Assembly (NCBI RefSeq): GCF_023023025.1
Contig: NZ_CP095481.1
Span: 8,755,001-8,819,000, forward strand
Reading direction: 5' to 3'
DNA: 64,000 nt
DNA from: Amycolatopsis sp. WQ 127309
Lineage (GTDB): Bacteria; Actinomycetota; Actinomycetes; Mycobacteriales; Pseudonocardiaceae
The translations under genes were made by a program, and so were the position numbers. Numbering within the stretch: position 1 is the first letter of the stretch; the number at the start of each line of letters is the position of its first letter. This document shows positions 51,341-59,605 of this stretch, one piece after another. The notes beneath the pieces were generated by a model. The model saw nothing but the letters and a program-made list of their open reading frames with translations. It ran no database searches and was not told where the DNA came from.

Positions 51341-52342
51341 TCACGCGCTTTCCAGCACGACCTTGCCGACGTGGGCGCCGGACTCCAGGTGCTTGACGGC
51401 GGCCGCGACGTCGTCGAAGGCGAACCGGCGGTCGATGACGGGCCGCAGGCCGGTGCGCTCGATCGCGCGGTTCATGGTCTGGAACGTCTCGCGGGAGGCG
51501 TTGGTGAGCCCGCGCAGGGTCAGCTGCTTGACCAGCACGAGCACCGGGTCGGCCGCGCCTTCGTGGGTGAGGACGCCGGCGACGCTGACGTGCCCGCCGA
51601 CGCGCGCGGCGAGCATCGACTGGCCGATCGTGCCGCCCCCGCCGACGTCGACGACGTGGTCGACGCCGCCGCCGGCCAGCTCCGCCGCGGCGAGGCCCCA
51701 CTCCGGCGTGGTCGTGTAGTTGATCGTCTCGGCCGCGCCGAGCTCACGCAGCCGCGCCAGCTTCTCGTCGGAGCTCGACGTCGCGATGACGCGGGCGCCG
51801 GCGAGGGCGGCGAACTGCAGGGCGAACGTCGACAGGCCGCCGCTGCCCAGGGTGAGCACCGTCTGGCCGGGGAAGACCCCGCCCTCCTCGACGACCGCGC
51901 GCCACGCCGTCACACCGGCGCTCGGCAGCGTCGCGGCCTCGGCATAGTCCAGGTGCGCGGGGACGGCCACCAGCGCGTCCTCCGGGAAGACGGCGTACTC
52001 GGCCAGCGTCCCGTCGAGCGAGCCGAACAGGTCGTCCGCGGTCTTCTCCGGGGTGCCGGGGCCCGCGAGCCAGTTCGGGAAGTACGTCGCCGCCACCCGG
52101 TCGCCCGCCGACCACGCGCGCACGCCGTCGCCGACCCCGACGACCTCGCCCGCGCCGTCGGACAGCGCGACGACGTCCGGCTTGACCGGCTTCGGGTAGA
52201 AGCCCTTGAGGATCATCAGGTCGCGGGCGTTGACCGCCCAGCCGTGCAGCCGGACCAGGACCTGGCCGGGGCCGGGTTCGGGGGCGTCACGCTCGCCGAG
52301 GACGAGTCCGGCGCCGGGACGCGGCAGGGAAAAGTACTTCAC
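51341..52342 (-). CDS. Medium-chain dehydrogenase/reductase (quinone oxidoreductase type)
   Basis: A 333-residue NAD(P)H-dependent reductase with an N-terminal GroES-like fold (VLVRLHGWAVNARDLMILKG, VVALSDGAGEVVGVG) and a Rossmann domain (LTLGSGGLSTFALQFAALAGARVIATSSS). The usual zinc ligands are missing, so it should reduce C=C or quinone bonds rather than oxidise alcohols. GTG start with GGAG six bases upstream. It is the last gene of a five-gene cluster with an AfsA-like protein. I infer that it could reduce a butenolide intermediate, but many other substrates are possible. Confidence 0.85.
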   Translation of the reverse strand: MKYFSLPRPGAGLVLGERDAPEPGPGQVLVRLHGWAVNARDLMILKGFYPKPVKPDVVALSDGAGEVVGVGDGVRAWSAGDRVAATYFPNWLAGPGTPEKTADDLFGSLDGTLAEYAVFPEDALVAVPAHLDYAEAATLPSAGVTAWRAVVEEGGVFPGQTVLTLGSGGLSTFALQFAALAGARVIATSSSDEKLARLRELGAAETINYTTTPEWGLAAAELAGGGVDHVVDVGGGGTIGQSMLAARVGGHVSVAGVLTHEGAADPVLVLVKQLTLRGLTNASRETFQTMNRAIERTGLRPVIDRRFAFDDVAAAVKHLESGAHVGKVVLESA

Positions 52343-52369
52343 AGCGGCTCCAAGGAGGTGGGAAACCCA

Positions 52370-53071
52370 TCAACAGGGCCAGTGTGTCGAAGTCGCCAGC
52401 TCTTCGTCGACCATCACGAGAAGATCCGGGGTCAGTTCGGCGAGCGACGCCGGGAGGTGCCGGACGCCGAGCCCGGCCATGAACTCCCGCTGCCGCGCGT
52501 GCGCCGGGCTCGACGGGAACCCGAGGAAGCCGGCGCCGTGCTCGCGGGCGTCGGCGGCCACCCGGCTGACGTCGTCGACGAACACGATCTCGTCGAACGC
52601 GACGTCGAACACCGTGCGGGCGATGTGCTCGACACCCGGCCGGTGCTCGTTGATGCTCACGTACGGCACTTCGGCGTCGAGCAGCGCGGTGAAGCCGCCG
52701 AGGTACCGGTCGAACGTGTGCTCCCGGGTGCGCCCGCCGTAGCAGACCAGCCGCACGGGCAGGCCGCTCAACGCCGTCAGGCAGTCCTGGACGCCCTCGG
52801 CCACCCGGATCGGGTGCTCCCGCAGGTACTCCTGCCGCGCGGCCCAGAGTTGCTTCAGCGTCTCTTCGGCCGGTTGGTCCAGAGCGCAGAGCCGGGTGAC
52901 CTTCTCGGCGACGACGAGGTCGCGCAGCCCGATCACGTCCCGCTCGGCTTCGGCGTCGTACACCCCGCCGTGGCCGGTGACGAACCGGGCGATCATGTCC
53001 AGGTAGGTGTCGTCGATGAGCACGCCGTCGCAGTCGAGGGCGACCACGCGGAGCTTGCGCAGGGCGCTCAC
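52370..53071 (-). CDS. HAD-superfamily hydrolase
   Basis: A 233-residue phosphatase-like protein. Motif I is VVALDCDGVLIDD (nucleophile Asp and acid/base Asp), and motif IV is VFVDDVSRVAADA (magnesium ligands). A helical cap lies at about 20-90. The segment LVCYGGRTREHTF is at the motif II position. GTG start overlaps the stop of the CMD gene (GTGA). In the AfsA context a dephosphorylation step on a butenolide or glycerol phosphate is plausible, because the A-factor route needs a phosphatase; that is inference. Confidence 0.83.
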   Translation of the reverse strand: MSALRKLRVVALDCDGVLIDDTYLDMIARFVTGHGGVYDAEAERDVIGLRDLVVAEKVTRLCALDQPAEETLKQLWAARQEYLREHPIRVAEGVQDCLTALSGLPVRLVCYGGRTREHTFDRYLGGFTALLDAEVPYVSINEHRPGVEHIARTVFDVAFDEIVFVDDVSRVAADAREHGAGFLGFPSSPAHARQREFMAGLGVRHLPASLAELTPDLLVMVDEELATSTHWPC

Positions 53072-53883
53072 CGCTGCGCGAACACTTCCCGCGCGGCCGC
53101 GATCGCGTTGAGCGCGGCCGGGAAGCCGCAGTAGAAGGCCAGGTGCAGGATCGTCTCGACGATCTCCTTCTCGGTGCCGCCGACGTTGAGCGTGGCGTGC
53201 AGGTGCACCTTCAGCTGCGGGGTCGCGGTGCCGAGCGCCACGCACGCGGCGATCGTGACGATCTCGCGCAGCCGCAGGGTCAGGTGCGGCCGGGTGTAGA
53301 TCTCACCGAAGGTGAACTCGACGATGTACCGGGCCAGGTCGGGCGCGATGTCTTCGAGCGCCTGGGCGACCTTCTCCCCCGCGTCGCCGTCGACGGCCTT
53401 CATCGCGGCCAGGCCGCGCTCGTAGCGGTCCTCGATGCCGGCCCACGGCACGTCGGCCGCCTCGCCCGTCGGCGGTTGTTCCGCCGGCAGGGCGGCGAAC
53501 ACGGTCTTCAGCTCCCCCAGCGCGTTCAGCGTCGCCGGGAACCCGGCGAACGAGCTGATCTGGATGGCCGTCTCGACCAGCTGACGGCGGGTGCAGCCGA
53601 CGTTCAGCGCGGCCTTGGCGTGGAACTGCAGCTGCGAGCCCGCGTAGCCCAGCGCGATGAGCGCGGCGACCGTGGCCAGCTGCCGGTCCGGGAGCGGGAG
53701 GCCGGGCCGGTGGTAGACGTCGCCGTAGATGAACCCGACGCACTGTTCGCCGAACTCCGCCTCGCCGATGCTCTCGAACAGGTCCAGCACGGCCGGGCGG
53801 TCCACCCCGCCGAGCTGCTGGATCAGTTCCAATCCCTGGGCGAAGGACGCGGCAGCGCGGTCCTGCTCCGGCACGTCGGACAT
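53068..53883 (-). CDS. Double carboxymuconolactone decarboxylase-domain protein
   Basis: A 271-residue protein with two CMD domains in tandem (about 45-120 and 185-265). Each has the same core: IYGDVYHRPGLPLPDRQLATVAAL / EIYTRPHLTLRLREIVTIAAC, and KAALNVGCTRRQLVETAIQ / HATLNVGGTEKEIVETILH (shown as paired motifs). The CxxC of AhpD-like members is absent, so a peroxidase role is unlikely. Some CMD proteins act on lactones, which would suit a butyrolactone cluster, but none of this is shown by the sequence. It is 39 bases after the AfsA-like gene and overlaps the HAD gene. Confidence 0.85.
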   Translation of the reverse strand: MSDVPEQDRAAASFAQGLELIQQLGGVDRPAVLDLFESIGEAEFGEQCVGFIYGDVYHRPGLPLPDRQLATVAALIALGYAGSQLQFHAKAALNVGCTRRQLVETAIQISSFAGFPATLNALGELKTVFAALPAEQPPTGEAADVPWAGIEDRYERGLAAMKAVDGDAGEKVAQALEDIAPDLARYIVEFTFGEIYTRPHLTLRLREIVTIAACVALGTATPQLKVHLHATLNVGGTEKEIVETILHLAFYCGFPAALNAIAAAREVFAQR

Positions 53884-53922
53884 CGTCGTGGGGTTCCTTC
53901 CGCAGTGGTGGTGGTGCCTGAC

Positions 53923-54753
53923 TCAGCCCAGGTAGGCCCGGGTGGCCTGGTCGGCCTTGCGGCGTTCCAGGGTGTCGATGCGTTCCAGCCGGATCATCGC
54001 GTAGTCGATGCCGGCGGTGGCGACGGTGCGCCCGTGCTGGCGCACCACCGCGGTGGCCCGGAACTTCAGGTGGTGCGCCCGCTCGAGGTCGGACTCCTCG
54101 ATGCGCGACTCGACCGTGGCCGGGAGCGGGAACAGGAAGTCCTCGAAGGACATGTCGATCCGCTTCCACACCCCCGCGTAGCCGGCCGAGGTCAGGGCCG
54201 GGCGGACCGCGGTCTCGAACTGCGCGATGCAGATCTGGCGCATCGCCTCGATGATCACGATGCCCTGCACGTGTTCGCCGGTGTGGTGGTCGAGGACGAG
54301 CTCGTTGTCCCGGTGGACGCGCAGGTCGGCCTGGCAGAGCGTGACCTCCGGGCTGTGCACGCCGGCGAGCAGGACGTTCTCGGCGCGGTGCTTGTGGACG
54401 ATCGCCGGGGCCACCGGCAGCGGCCGGAACGCGTCCGGGTCCGCCAGGAACACGGTGGCGCCGCTCTTCTCGGCGGCGGCTTCCAGCAGGTCGCAGTCCG
54501 TCCCGTCGATGCCCTGGCCGGGGTGGACGACCCAGCTGCAGCCGGCCACGTCCGGGCCGTCGGACGTCATCAGGGCCAGCAGCCCCGACACCGTGAACAC
54601 CTGGTCACCGCGGGCGAACCTGGCGAAGCGGTCGGCGACCACCACGACCTGCCGGCGTGTCCGGCCGTGCAACGCCCAGTCGGGGGCGGCGTCGGCCGGT
54701 TCGGCAGGACTGTCGTGGGGTGCCCGGCACGCAGAACCATCAGGTCCTGCCAT
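53923..54753 (-). CDS. AfsA/ScbA-like hot-dog protein (gamma-butyrolactone-type biosynthesis)
   Basis: A 276-residue protein with two AfsA-type hot-dog repeats. Repeat one has VHKHRAENVLLAGV and DHHTGEHVQGIVIIEAMRQ, the strongest family mark. Repeat two has MSFEDFLFPLP and HLKFRATAVVRQHGRTVATA. In Streptomyces AfsA condenses a beta-ketoacyl chain with dihydroxyacetone phosphate to start synthesis of signalling butyrolactones. ATG 54753 is chosen because GGAGG stands five bases before it; ATG 54765 has none. Neighbours are an XRE regulator upstream and CMD, HAD and reductase genes downstream. It could also be one of the AfsA relatives that act in polyketide tailoring. Confidence 0.85.
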   Translation of the reverse strand: MAGPDGSACRAPHDSPAEPADAAPDWALHGRTRRQVVVVADRFARFARGDQVFTVSGLLALMTSDGPDVAGCSWVVHPGQGIDGTDCDLLEAAAEKSGATVFLADPDAFRPLPVAPAIVHKHRAENVLLAGVHSPEVTLCQADLRVHRDNELVLDHHTGEHVQGIVIIEAMRQICIAQFETAVRPALTSAGYAGVWKRIDMSFEDFLFPLPATVESRIEESDLERAHHLKFRATAVVRQHGRTVATAGIDYAMIRLERIDTLERRKADQATRAYLG

Positions 54754-54783
54754 CGGCACCTCCATCCGGGATCGGGTCGAGCG

Positions 54784-56283
54784 TCACTCCCGCGTGGACG
54801 CCTGCGCGTCCACAACGGCCTCCGCGAGGTTCCGGGCCGTCGGGACCGAGCGCCAGCGCGGACCGGACAGCTCGGCGGCGAGGACCTTGAGCATGGCACG
54901 CACCATGTCCGGCTGTCTGCTCACATCCGCGATCAAGAGCGGTTCCACTTGCGCGGCGGCGCCCTCGAGGTCGTCGAGCAGCAGGTGCGCGCGGCCCATG
55001 TCGATCCGGATCATCGGGTCCATCGCTTCCCAGCGGTTCTCGAGCGACAGCCGCTCGTAGGCCTCGCGGGCGGTCCCGAACTCGCGCAACGCCGCCGACG
55101 CCTGCCCGACCGAGAGCAGCGACGTGCCGGCCATGTAGTGCCGGCGGTCCTTCGTGATGTTGAAGAACCGGTCCTCACCGCCGGCCCCGAGCTCCGGGTC
55201 CTCGATGCTGGTCCAGCGCGCGATCGCGTCCAGCACCTGCGGCTCGGCCCGCACGGACGACCACCCGCGCGCCTCGGCGAGGATCAGCGGCGCGTCGGTG
55301 AGCCGCCCGCCGACCTGGTAGTTGAGCCCGTCGGCGGCGAGCTTCGCGGACTCCACGCCGTTGCCGGCCCAGAACGCCACGCGCGCCTGCGACGTGCGGA
55401 CCCAGCGCCGGGCGAGGAAGTCGTCGGCGTACTGCGTGTAGAGCCAGGCGGCGGAGTTCAGCTCGCGCGAAAGCCGGTACCGCCCGAGGTCCCCCGCGAT
55501 CCACGCCATCATCGCGGCGCACTTCGCCCCGACCATGAGCAGGTCCTGGGTCTGCTTCGGCCGCTGCCGGCCCTTCAGCAGCGCGGCCGTGCGTTCCTCG
55601 ACCACGGCGAGCTGGCCCAGCACCGAGTCCGGGGCGGTCCGCGTGTACGCGCTGCCCAGGAAGTTGAGGTCCGACCACAGGTCGTCGAGCTGGACCTCGT
55701 CCACGTTGGTCGTGGTGAGCAGGATGGCGTCGTCGAGCGAGGTCACCCCGACCTCGGTGTCCGCGCCGGGGTCGACGTGGACGATCGAGCGGATCGGGTA
55801 GCTCAGCACGGGTGCCGGGGCCTTGGCGGCGACCGGGACGACGGCCACGGGCGCGACCGGCTCTGCCGGCGCCACCAGCTCGACGTCGGCGTGGTACTCG
55901 GCGAGGTCCTTCGGCGGGAGCTGCTCGAGGTCACGCAGCCCGAGCAGGGACTTCCAGCTCGTGCCGTAGACCTGGGCCAGCACCCGCAGCGCCGCGAACG
56001 TGGGCCGGACGCCGCGGTCGGGCCACTGCTCGTACTCCCAGATACGGGTCCCGCGCATACCCGCGCGGGGGTCACCCGTAAGGGTGTTGTACTGGTGCGC
56101 CGCCACGTCGAGCGACAACTCGGACGCCAGCCGCCACGCCGTGCGGGGCGGGACCCGGCATTCGACGATCAGGTTCTCCGCCACGCGCGCCGGGATCACC
56201 TCGTCGGGAAACCCCAGGGCGGCCAAGCGATCGCGCAGCTGTGCACGGTAGGGCTTACTCCCTGGCTTGACCTGTCGACTCAT
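54784..56283 (-). CDS. XRE-type DNA-binding regulator with helical sensor region
   Basis: A 499-residue protein of a type frequent in streptomycetes and Pseudonocardiaceae. The N-terminal 110 residues hold a helix-turn-helix-like part (GTRIWEYEQWPDRGVRPTFAALRVLAQVYGTSW). A Pro/Ala linker with V-A-P repeats follows at about 135-165. Residues 190-499 are helical and TPR-like. It is first of the co-directional cluster with the AfsA-like gene 30 bases later, so it is probably the local regulator. Its start codon lies in an inverted repeat, which suggests self-control. Confidence 0.78.
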   Translation of the reverse strand: MSRQVKPGSKPYRAQLRDRLAALGFPDEVIPARVAENLIVECRVPPRTAWRLASELSLDVAAHQYNTLTGDPRAGMRGTRIWEYEQWPDRGVRPTFAALRVLAQVYGTSWKSLLGLRDLEQLPPKDLAEYHADVELVAPAEPVAPVAVVPVAAKAPAPVLSYPIRSIVHVDPGADTEVGVTSLDDAILLTTTNVDEVQLDDLWSDLNFLGSAYTRTAPDSVLGQLAVVEERTAALLKGRQRPKQTQDLLMVGAKCAAMMAWIAGDLGRYRLSRELNSAAWLYTQYADDFLARRWVRTSQARVAFWAGNGVESAKLAADGLNYQVGGRLTDAPLILAEARGWSSVRAEPQVLDAIARWTSIEDPELGAGGEDRFFNITKDRRHYMAGTSLLSVGQASAALREFGTAREAYERLSLENRWEAMDPMIRIDMGRAHLLLDDLEGAAAQVEPLLIADVSRQPDMVRAMLKVLAAELSGPRWRSVPTARNLAEAVVDAQASTRE

Positions 56284-56330
56284 CGTTCATCCAACGATTT
56301 CCGGAGTACTGGTGCACCGGTCGACAGTAC
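56282..56330. promoter_or_regulatory. Inverted repeats at the start of the XRE/AfsA cluster
   Basis: ATCGTT-CATCC-AACGAT (56282-56298) overlaps the regulator start codon. GTACTG and CAGTAC (56306-56311 and 56325-56330) form a second symmetric pair just upstream. Either could be the operator of the cluster. No butyrolactone-receptor (TetR) gene is present in the window. Confidence 0.45.
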
Positions 56331-56547
56331 CGCAGCGTGACCGTTACGGCCCACGATGTGACAAAGGTGCGGCTCACGTCCTGAAATCGCCGCCACGGGC
56401 GGAACGAGGCAGGAAAAGGGTGGTGCCGGCCGACCTGGGGGTCATCGGCCGGCACCACGGGGCGGGCGAACCCGCCTCCGCCATTATGCATGTGCGGACG
56501 TCCGCGCGCAGCGCCGGACGAACTTCTCACACTTCGGTGGACGCGGG

Positions 56548-58038
56548 TCAGCCCGCGGCGAGGAAGTGCTGCCGGACACCGGCGCCGAACGCCGTCGGCG
56601 TGCCGTCGTAGGCCGAGATCAGCGCGGGCCCGGTCGAGCAGTTCCAGGTGTTCCAGGTCCAGCCGAGGTAGGACGCCTGGTGGCGGTCGAGCCAGTCCAT
56701 CAGGCCGGTCACGTACCCGCTCCCGCAGTCGTTCTCGCCGATTTCGCCGGCCACCAGGGGCACCGCCGCCGCGACCGGGGCGAGCTGGGCGTCCCAGCAG
56801 GAGGACGAGCTGCAGGTGTTGAAGTTGTACGAGTGCCACGACGCGACCAGGTTGCCCGCCGGGTCGCTCGGCTTGTACTGCAGCCACTGCGTGAGGTCGT
56901 TCGAGTAGGCCAGGCCGCCGAGCATGAGCACGTTGGTGGCGCCGGTCGCGCGGACGGCGTTCACCAGCGTCTGCATGCCCGCCACCGCGTAGCCGATGCC
57001 GGTGCACGCGGACCCGCCGTCGCGCCAGCACGTCCAGGCCGCGGCCGAGCCGGCGACCGCGCGGTCGAGGTAGGGCTCGTTGAACAGGTCCAGGATCGTG
57101 GCGTCGTCACCCTTGAACGCGGTCGCGACCGACGTCCACAGGTCCACCGCGTGCGCGGCGTCGGTCATCGGCTTCTGGCACGTCGAGGTGACGTCGGCGC
57201 ACGCCGAGGAGTTTCCGGTGTAGACACCCTGGGTCCAGTGGAGGTCGAGGATCGCGACGAGTCCGTTCCGGTGCAGCAGGTCCACATAGGACTTGAGCGC
57301 GGCGCGGTAGGTCGCGCCGGCGTAGGCGGGCTCGACGTTCGGCAGGCCGAGCCAGCAGTCCTCGTTGAACGGCACGCGCACGACGTTCGCGTGCCAGCTC
57401 TTGATGGCGGCCACGGAGGCGGCGTCCATCGGGCCGTCGAAGATGCCGTTGCCCTGCACGCAGGCGAACTCGCCGCCGGAGCGGTTCACCCCGCGCAGGG
57501 TGACCGGCGCGCCCGCGGAGTCGGCCAGCCGGTTGCCGGCGACGTGCAGCGCGGGCGCGCCCCCGGCCGGTGGCGGGGTCGTGGTGACGGTCGTCGGCGG
57601 CGGGGTCGTCGTCGGGGGTGGCGTGCCGCCGCACGGCGCGCCGTCGACGCTGATCGACGCCGGCGCGGTGTTGGTGCCGCTGTAGCCGAAGTTCGCCCCG
57701 GCGGTGATCGACGAGCCGGGGGCGATGGTGCCGTTCCAGCCCGCCGGGGTGACGGTGACCGTCCGGCCCGTCTGGGCCCACGTGGCGTTCCAGCCCTGCT
57801 GGAGCTGCTGGTTCCCGGCGTAGGCGTAGCTGATCTGCCAGCCGGACAGCGGCGCCGTCCCGAGGTTCTTGAGGGTGAGGTTGGCGGTGAAGCCGCTCCC
57901 CCAGTCGTTCACGGTGTAGCCGACTTCGCAGGCCGTCGCCGCCGAAGCGGGCGAAGGCGTGCCGAGGGTGAAGGCCGTCGTCGCGCCGACGACGGCGAGC
58001 GCGCTGAGGGCGCCGAGCAGTGCTGGTCCGGAACGCAT
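56548..58038 (-). CDS. Secreted CBM2-GH5 endoglucanase
   Basis: A 496-residue exported cellulase. A signal peptide of about 33 residues (ending ASA) is followed by a CBM2 cellulose-binding module (about 35-137, CEVGYTVNDWGSGF to GAPC, with exposed Trp in GWQISY, GWNATW and GWNGTI). Then come a Pro/Thr linker and a GH5 barrel (about 170-495). The acid/base Glu is in LDLFNEPYLD and the nucleophile Glu in VAGEIGEND; RVPFNEDCW also fits. It should cleave internal beta-1,4 bonds in cellulose. AAGGAG precedes the ATG. A CebR-like operator lies 30 bases upstream, so expression is probably induced by cellobiose. Confidence 0.93.
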   Translation of the reverse strand: MRSGPALLGALSALAVVGATTAFTLGTPSPASAATACEVGYTVNDWGSGFTANLTLKNLGTAPLSGWQISYAYAGNQQLQQGWNATWAQTGRTVTVTPAGWNGTIAPGSSITAGANFGYSGTNTAPASISVDGAPCGGTPPPTTTPPPTTVTTTPPPAGGAPALHVAGNRLADSAGAPVTLRGVNRSGGEFACVQGNGIFDGPMDAASVAAIKSWHANVVRVPFNEDCWLGLPNVEPAYAGATYRAALKSYVDLLHRNGLVAILDLHWTQGVYTGNSSACADVTSTCQKPMTDAAHAVDLWTSVATAFKGDDATILDLFNEPYLDRAVAGSAAAWTCWRDGGSACTGIGYAVAGMQTLVNAVRATGATNVLMLGGLAYSNDLTQWLQYKPSDPAGNLVASWHSYNFNTCSSSSCWDAQLAPVAAAVPLVAGEIGENDCGSGYVTGLMDWLDRHQASYLGWTWNTWNCSTGPALISAYDGTPTAFGAGVRQHFLAAG

Positions 58039-58067
58039 CGATCACTCCTTTGTGCACGACCTGGATA

Positions 58068-58081
58068 TGAGAGCGCTCCCA
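58068..58081. promoter_or_regulatory. CebR-like operator TGAGAGCGCTCCCA
   Basis: It differs in one base from the CebR consensus TGGGAGCGCTCCCA, the LacI-family cellulose-utilisation repressor site of actinomycetes. It is placed 30 bases before the GH5 start. Confidence 0.85.
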
Positions 58082-58355
58082 GCACTGGTGGACGCTACCG
58101 CGCGGCCCGGCGGCTGTAAACCTCGTGGCGAACGCCCGCGAACAACCCGGAATCCACTCCAACGGCGGCATCCGCCCGCTTCCGCCGGTGGCGCAGCGCG
58201 ACGGAGACATTTCTTTGCCGCCAACGGGTTCGGCCGTTCAGGAGTGTTCAGTGGCCGATCCCGGGGAAACGGCCCCGGAAAGCCGTCCACCGGATCGGGC
58301 CACGTCCGGGTCGCGCTTTACAACGACGATACGGCGGGGTTACCTTCTCGTCGGC

Positions 58356-58369
58356 TGGAAGCGCTCCCA
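58356..58369. promoter_or_regulatory. CebR-like operator TGGAAGCGCTCCCA
   Basis: One mismatch to the CebR consensus, 112 bases before the start of the CBM2-Cip1-like gene and on its likely promoter. Confidence 0.82.
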
Positions 58370-58480
58370 TGCCAGGTCACGATCACCAGACCGTGACCAC
58401 GAAACACCAGGGGCGCCGTGGCTCCCGCTACGGCGCCCCTGCTCGTGTCCGCTGTCCCGGTCACCGGGAAAGGAAACCCG

Positions 58481-59605
58481 ATGAAGAGGTTCGCCGGCGC
58501 CCTGGCCGGGCTCTGCCTCGCCGCGGCGGGCACCACCGCGGTCCTCGCCGCGGGTCCGGCCGCCGCCGCCCCCGCCTGCGGCGTCGACTACCGCGTCGAC
58601 CAGTGGGCGACCGGGTTCACCGCCCAGGTCACCGTCACCAACGGCGCCACCGCGCTCTCGTCGTGGACCCTCTCCTGGCACTACGCGGGCACCCAGGCCG
58701 TGACGTCGGCCTGGAACGCCACCGTCCGCCAGTCCGGCACGGCGGTGACCGCGGAGAGCCTGCCCTACAACGCGTCCCTGCCCGCCGGCGGCACCGTGAC
58801 GTTCGGCCTCCAGGGCACCTACTCCGGCACCAACCCGGTGCCCACCGACTTCGCGCTCGACGGCGTCTCGTGCGGTGGCGACGCCCCGCCCACCTCGACC
58901 ACCACCACCACTTCTTCTTCGCCGCCGCCCGCGGGGTGCGCCGACGTCTGCGACGACTTCGAGCAGCAGACCGGCACGACACCGGGCGGCCGGTGGACCG
59001 TCGGCGCGGCGAACTGCCAGGGCACCGGCACGGTCACCGTCGACAGCACGGTCGCGCACTCGGGCACCCGCTCGGTCAAGGTCACCGGGCAGGGCGGCTA
59101 CTGCAACCACGCCTTCCTCGGCACGACCCTGGCCGCCGGGAGCGTGCGGTACGGCCGGTTCTGGGTCCGCCACACGACGCCGCTGCCGGCCGGGCACGTC
59201 GCGTTCCTGGCGCTGCGGGACACCGCCGACGGCGGCCGCGACCTGCGGGCCGGCGGCCAGAACCGGGCGCTGCAGTGGAACCGCGAGTCCGACGACGCGA
59301 CCCTGCCCGCGCAGAGCCCGGCCGGCGTCGCCCAGAGCGTGCCGCTGGCCACCGGGACTTGGTCGTGCTTCGAGTTCGAGATCGACGGCCCCGGCGGGCA
59401 GCTGCGGACCTGGCTCAACGGCGCCGAGGTGCCCGGCCTGGTCGTCGACGGCGTGCCGACCCCCGACGTCGACCAGCAGTGGCTCGCCCGGACGTGGCAC
59501 CCGTCGCTCACCGACCTGCGCCTGGGCTGGGAGAGCTACGGCACCGACCCCGACACGCTGTGGTTCGACGACGTCGCGACCGGCCCCGCCCGGATCGGCT
59601 GCTAG
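58481..59605 (+). CDS. Secreted CBM2 protein with Cip1-like lyase domain
   Basis: A 374-residue exported protein. Signal peptide about 1-30 (ending AAAA), CBM2 about 33-130 (CGVDYRVDQWATGF to GVSC), Thr/Ser/Pro linker, then a beta-sandwich domain of about 210 residues (VCDDFEQQTGTTPGGRW, SGTRSVKVTGQGGYCNHAFL, YGRFWVRHTTPLPAGHVAFL, LTDLRLGWESYG, LWFDDV). The second domain resembles Cip1 of Trichoderma, a CBM-linked protein induced with cellulases, whose fold is that of polysaccharide lyases. The catalytic activity here is not proven by visible residues. AGGA precedes ATG 58481. It is controlled by the adjacent CebR-like box. Confidence 0.8.
   Translation: MKRFAGALAGLCLAAAGTTAVLAAGPAAAAPACGVDYRVDQWATGFTAQVTVTNGATALSSWTLSWHYAGTQAVTSAWNATVRQSGTAVTAESLPYNASLPAGGTVTFGLQGTYSGTNPVPTDFALDGVSCGGDAPPTSTTTTTSSSPPPAGCADVCDDFEQQTGTTPGGRWTVGAANCQGTGTVTVDSTVAHSGTRSVKVTGQGGYCNHAFLGTTLAAGSVRYGRFWVRHTTPLPAGHVAFLALRDTADGGRDLRAGGQNRALQWNRESDDATLPAQSPAGVAQSVPLATGTWSCFEFEIDGPGGQLRTWLNGAEVPGLVVDGVPTPDVDQQWLARTWHPSLTDLRLGWESYGTDPDTLWFDDVATGPARIGC

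Larger units (their letters stand above)
58039..58480. other. Divergent control region of two cellulose-binding enzymes
   Basis: About 440 bases between the GH5 gene (minus) and the Cip1-like gene (plus). It carries two CebR-like boxes, one near each gene, and no reading frame of interest. Confidence 0.75.

Noticed and set aside
51341..56283. Butyrolactone receptor (ArpA-type TetR) for the AfsA-like cluster
   Set aside because: No TetR-type gene exists in the window, and the local XRE regulator has no receptor-like sensor domain that I can recognise.
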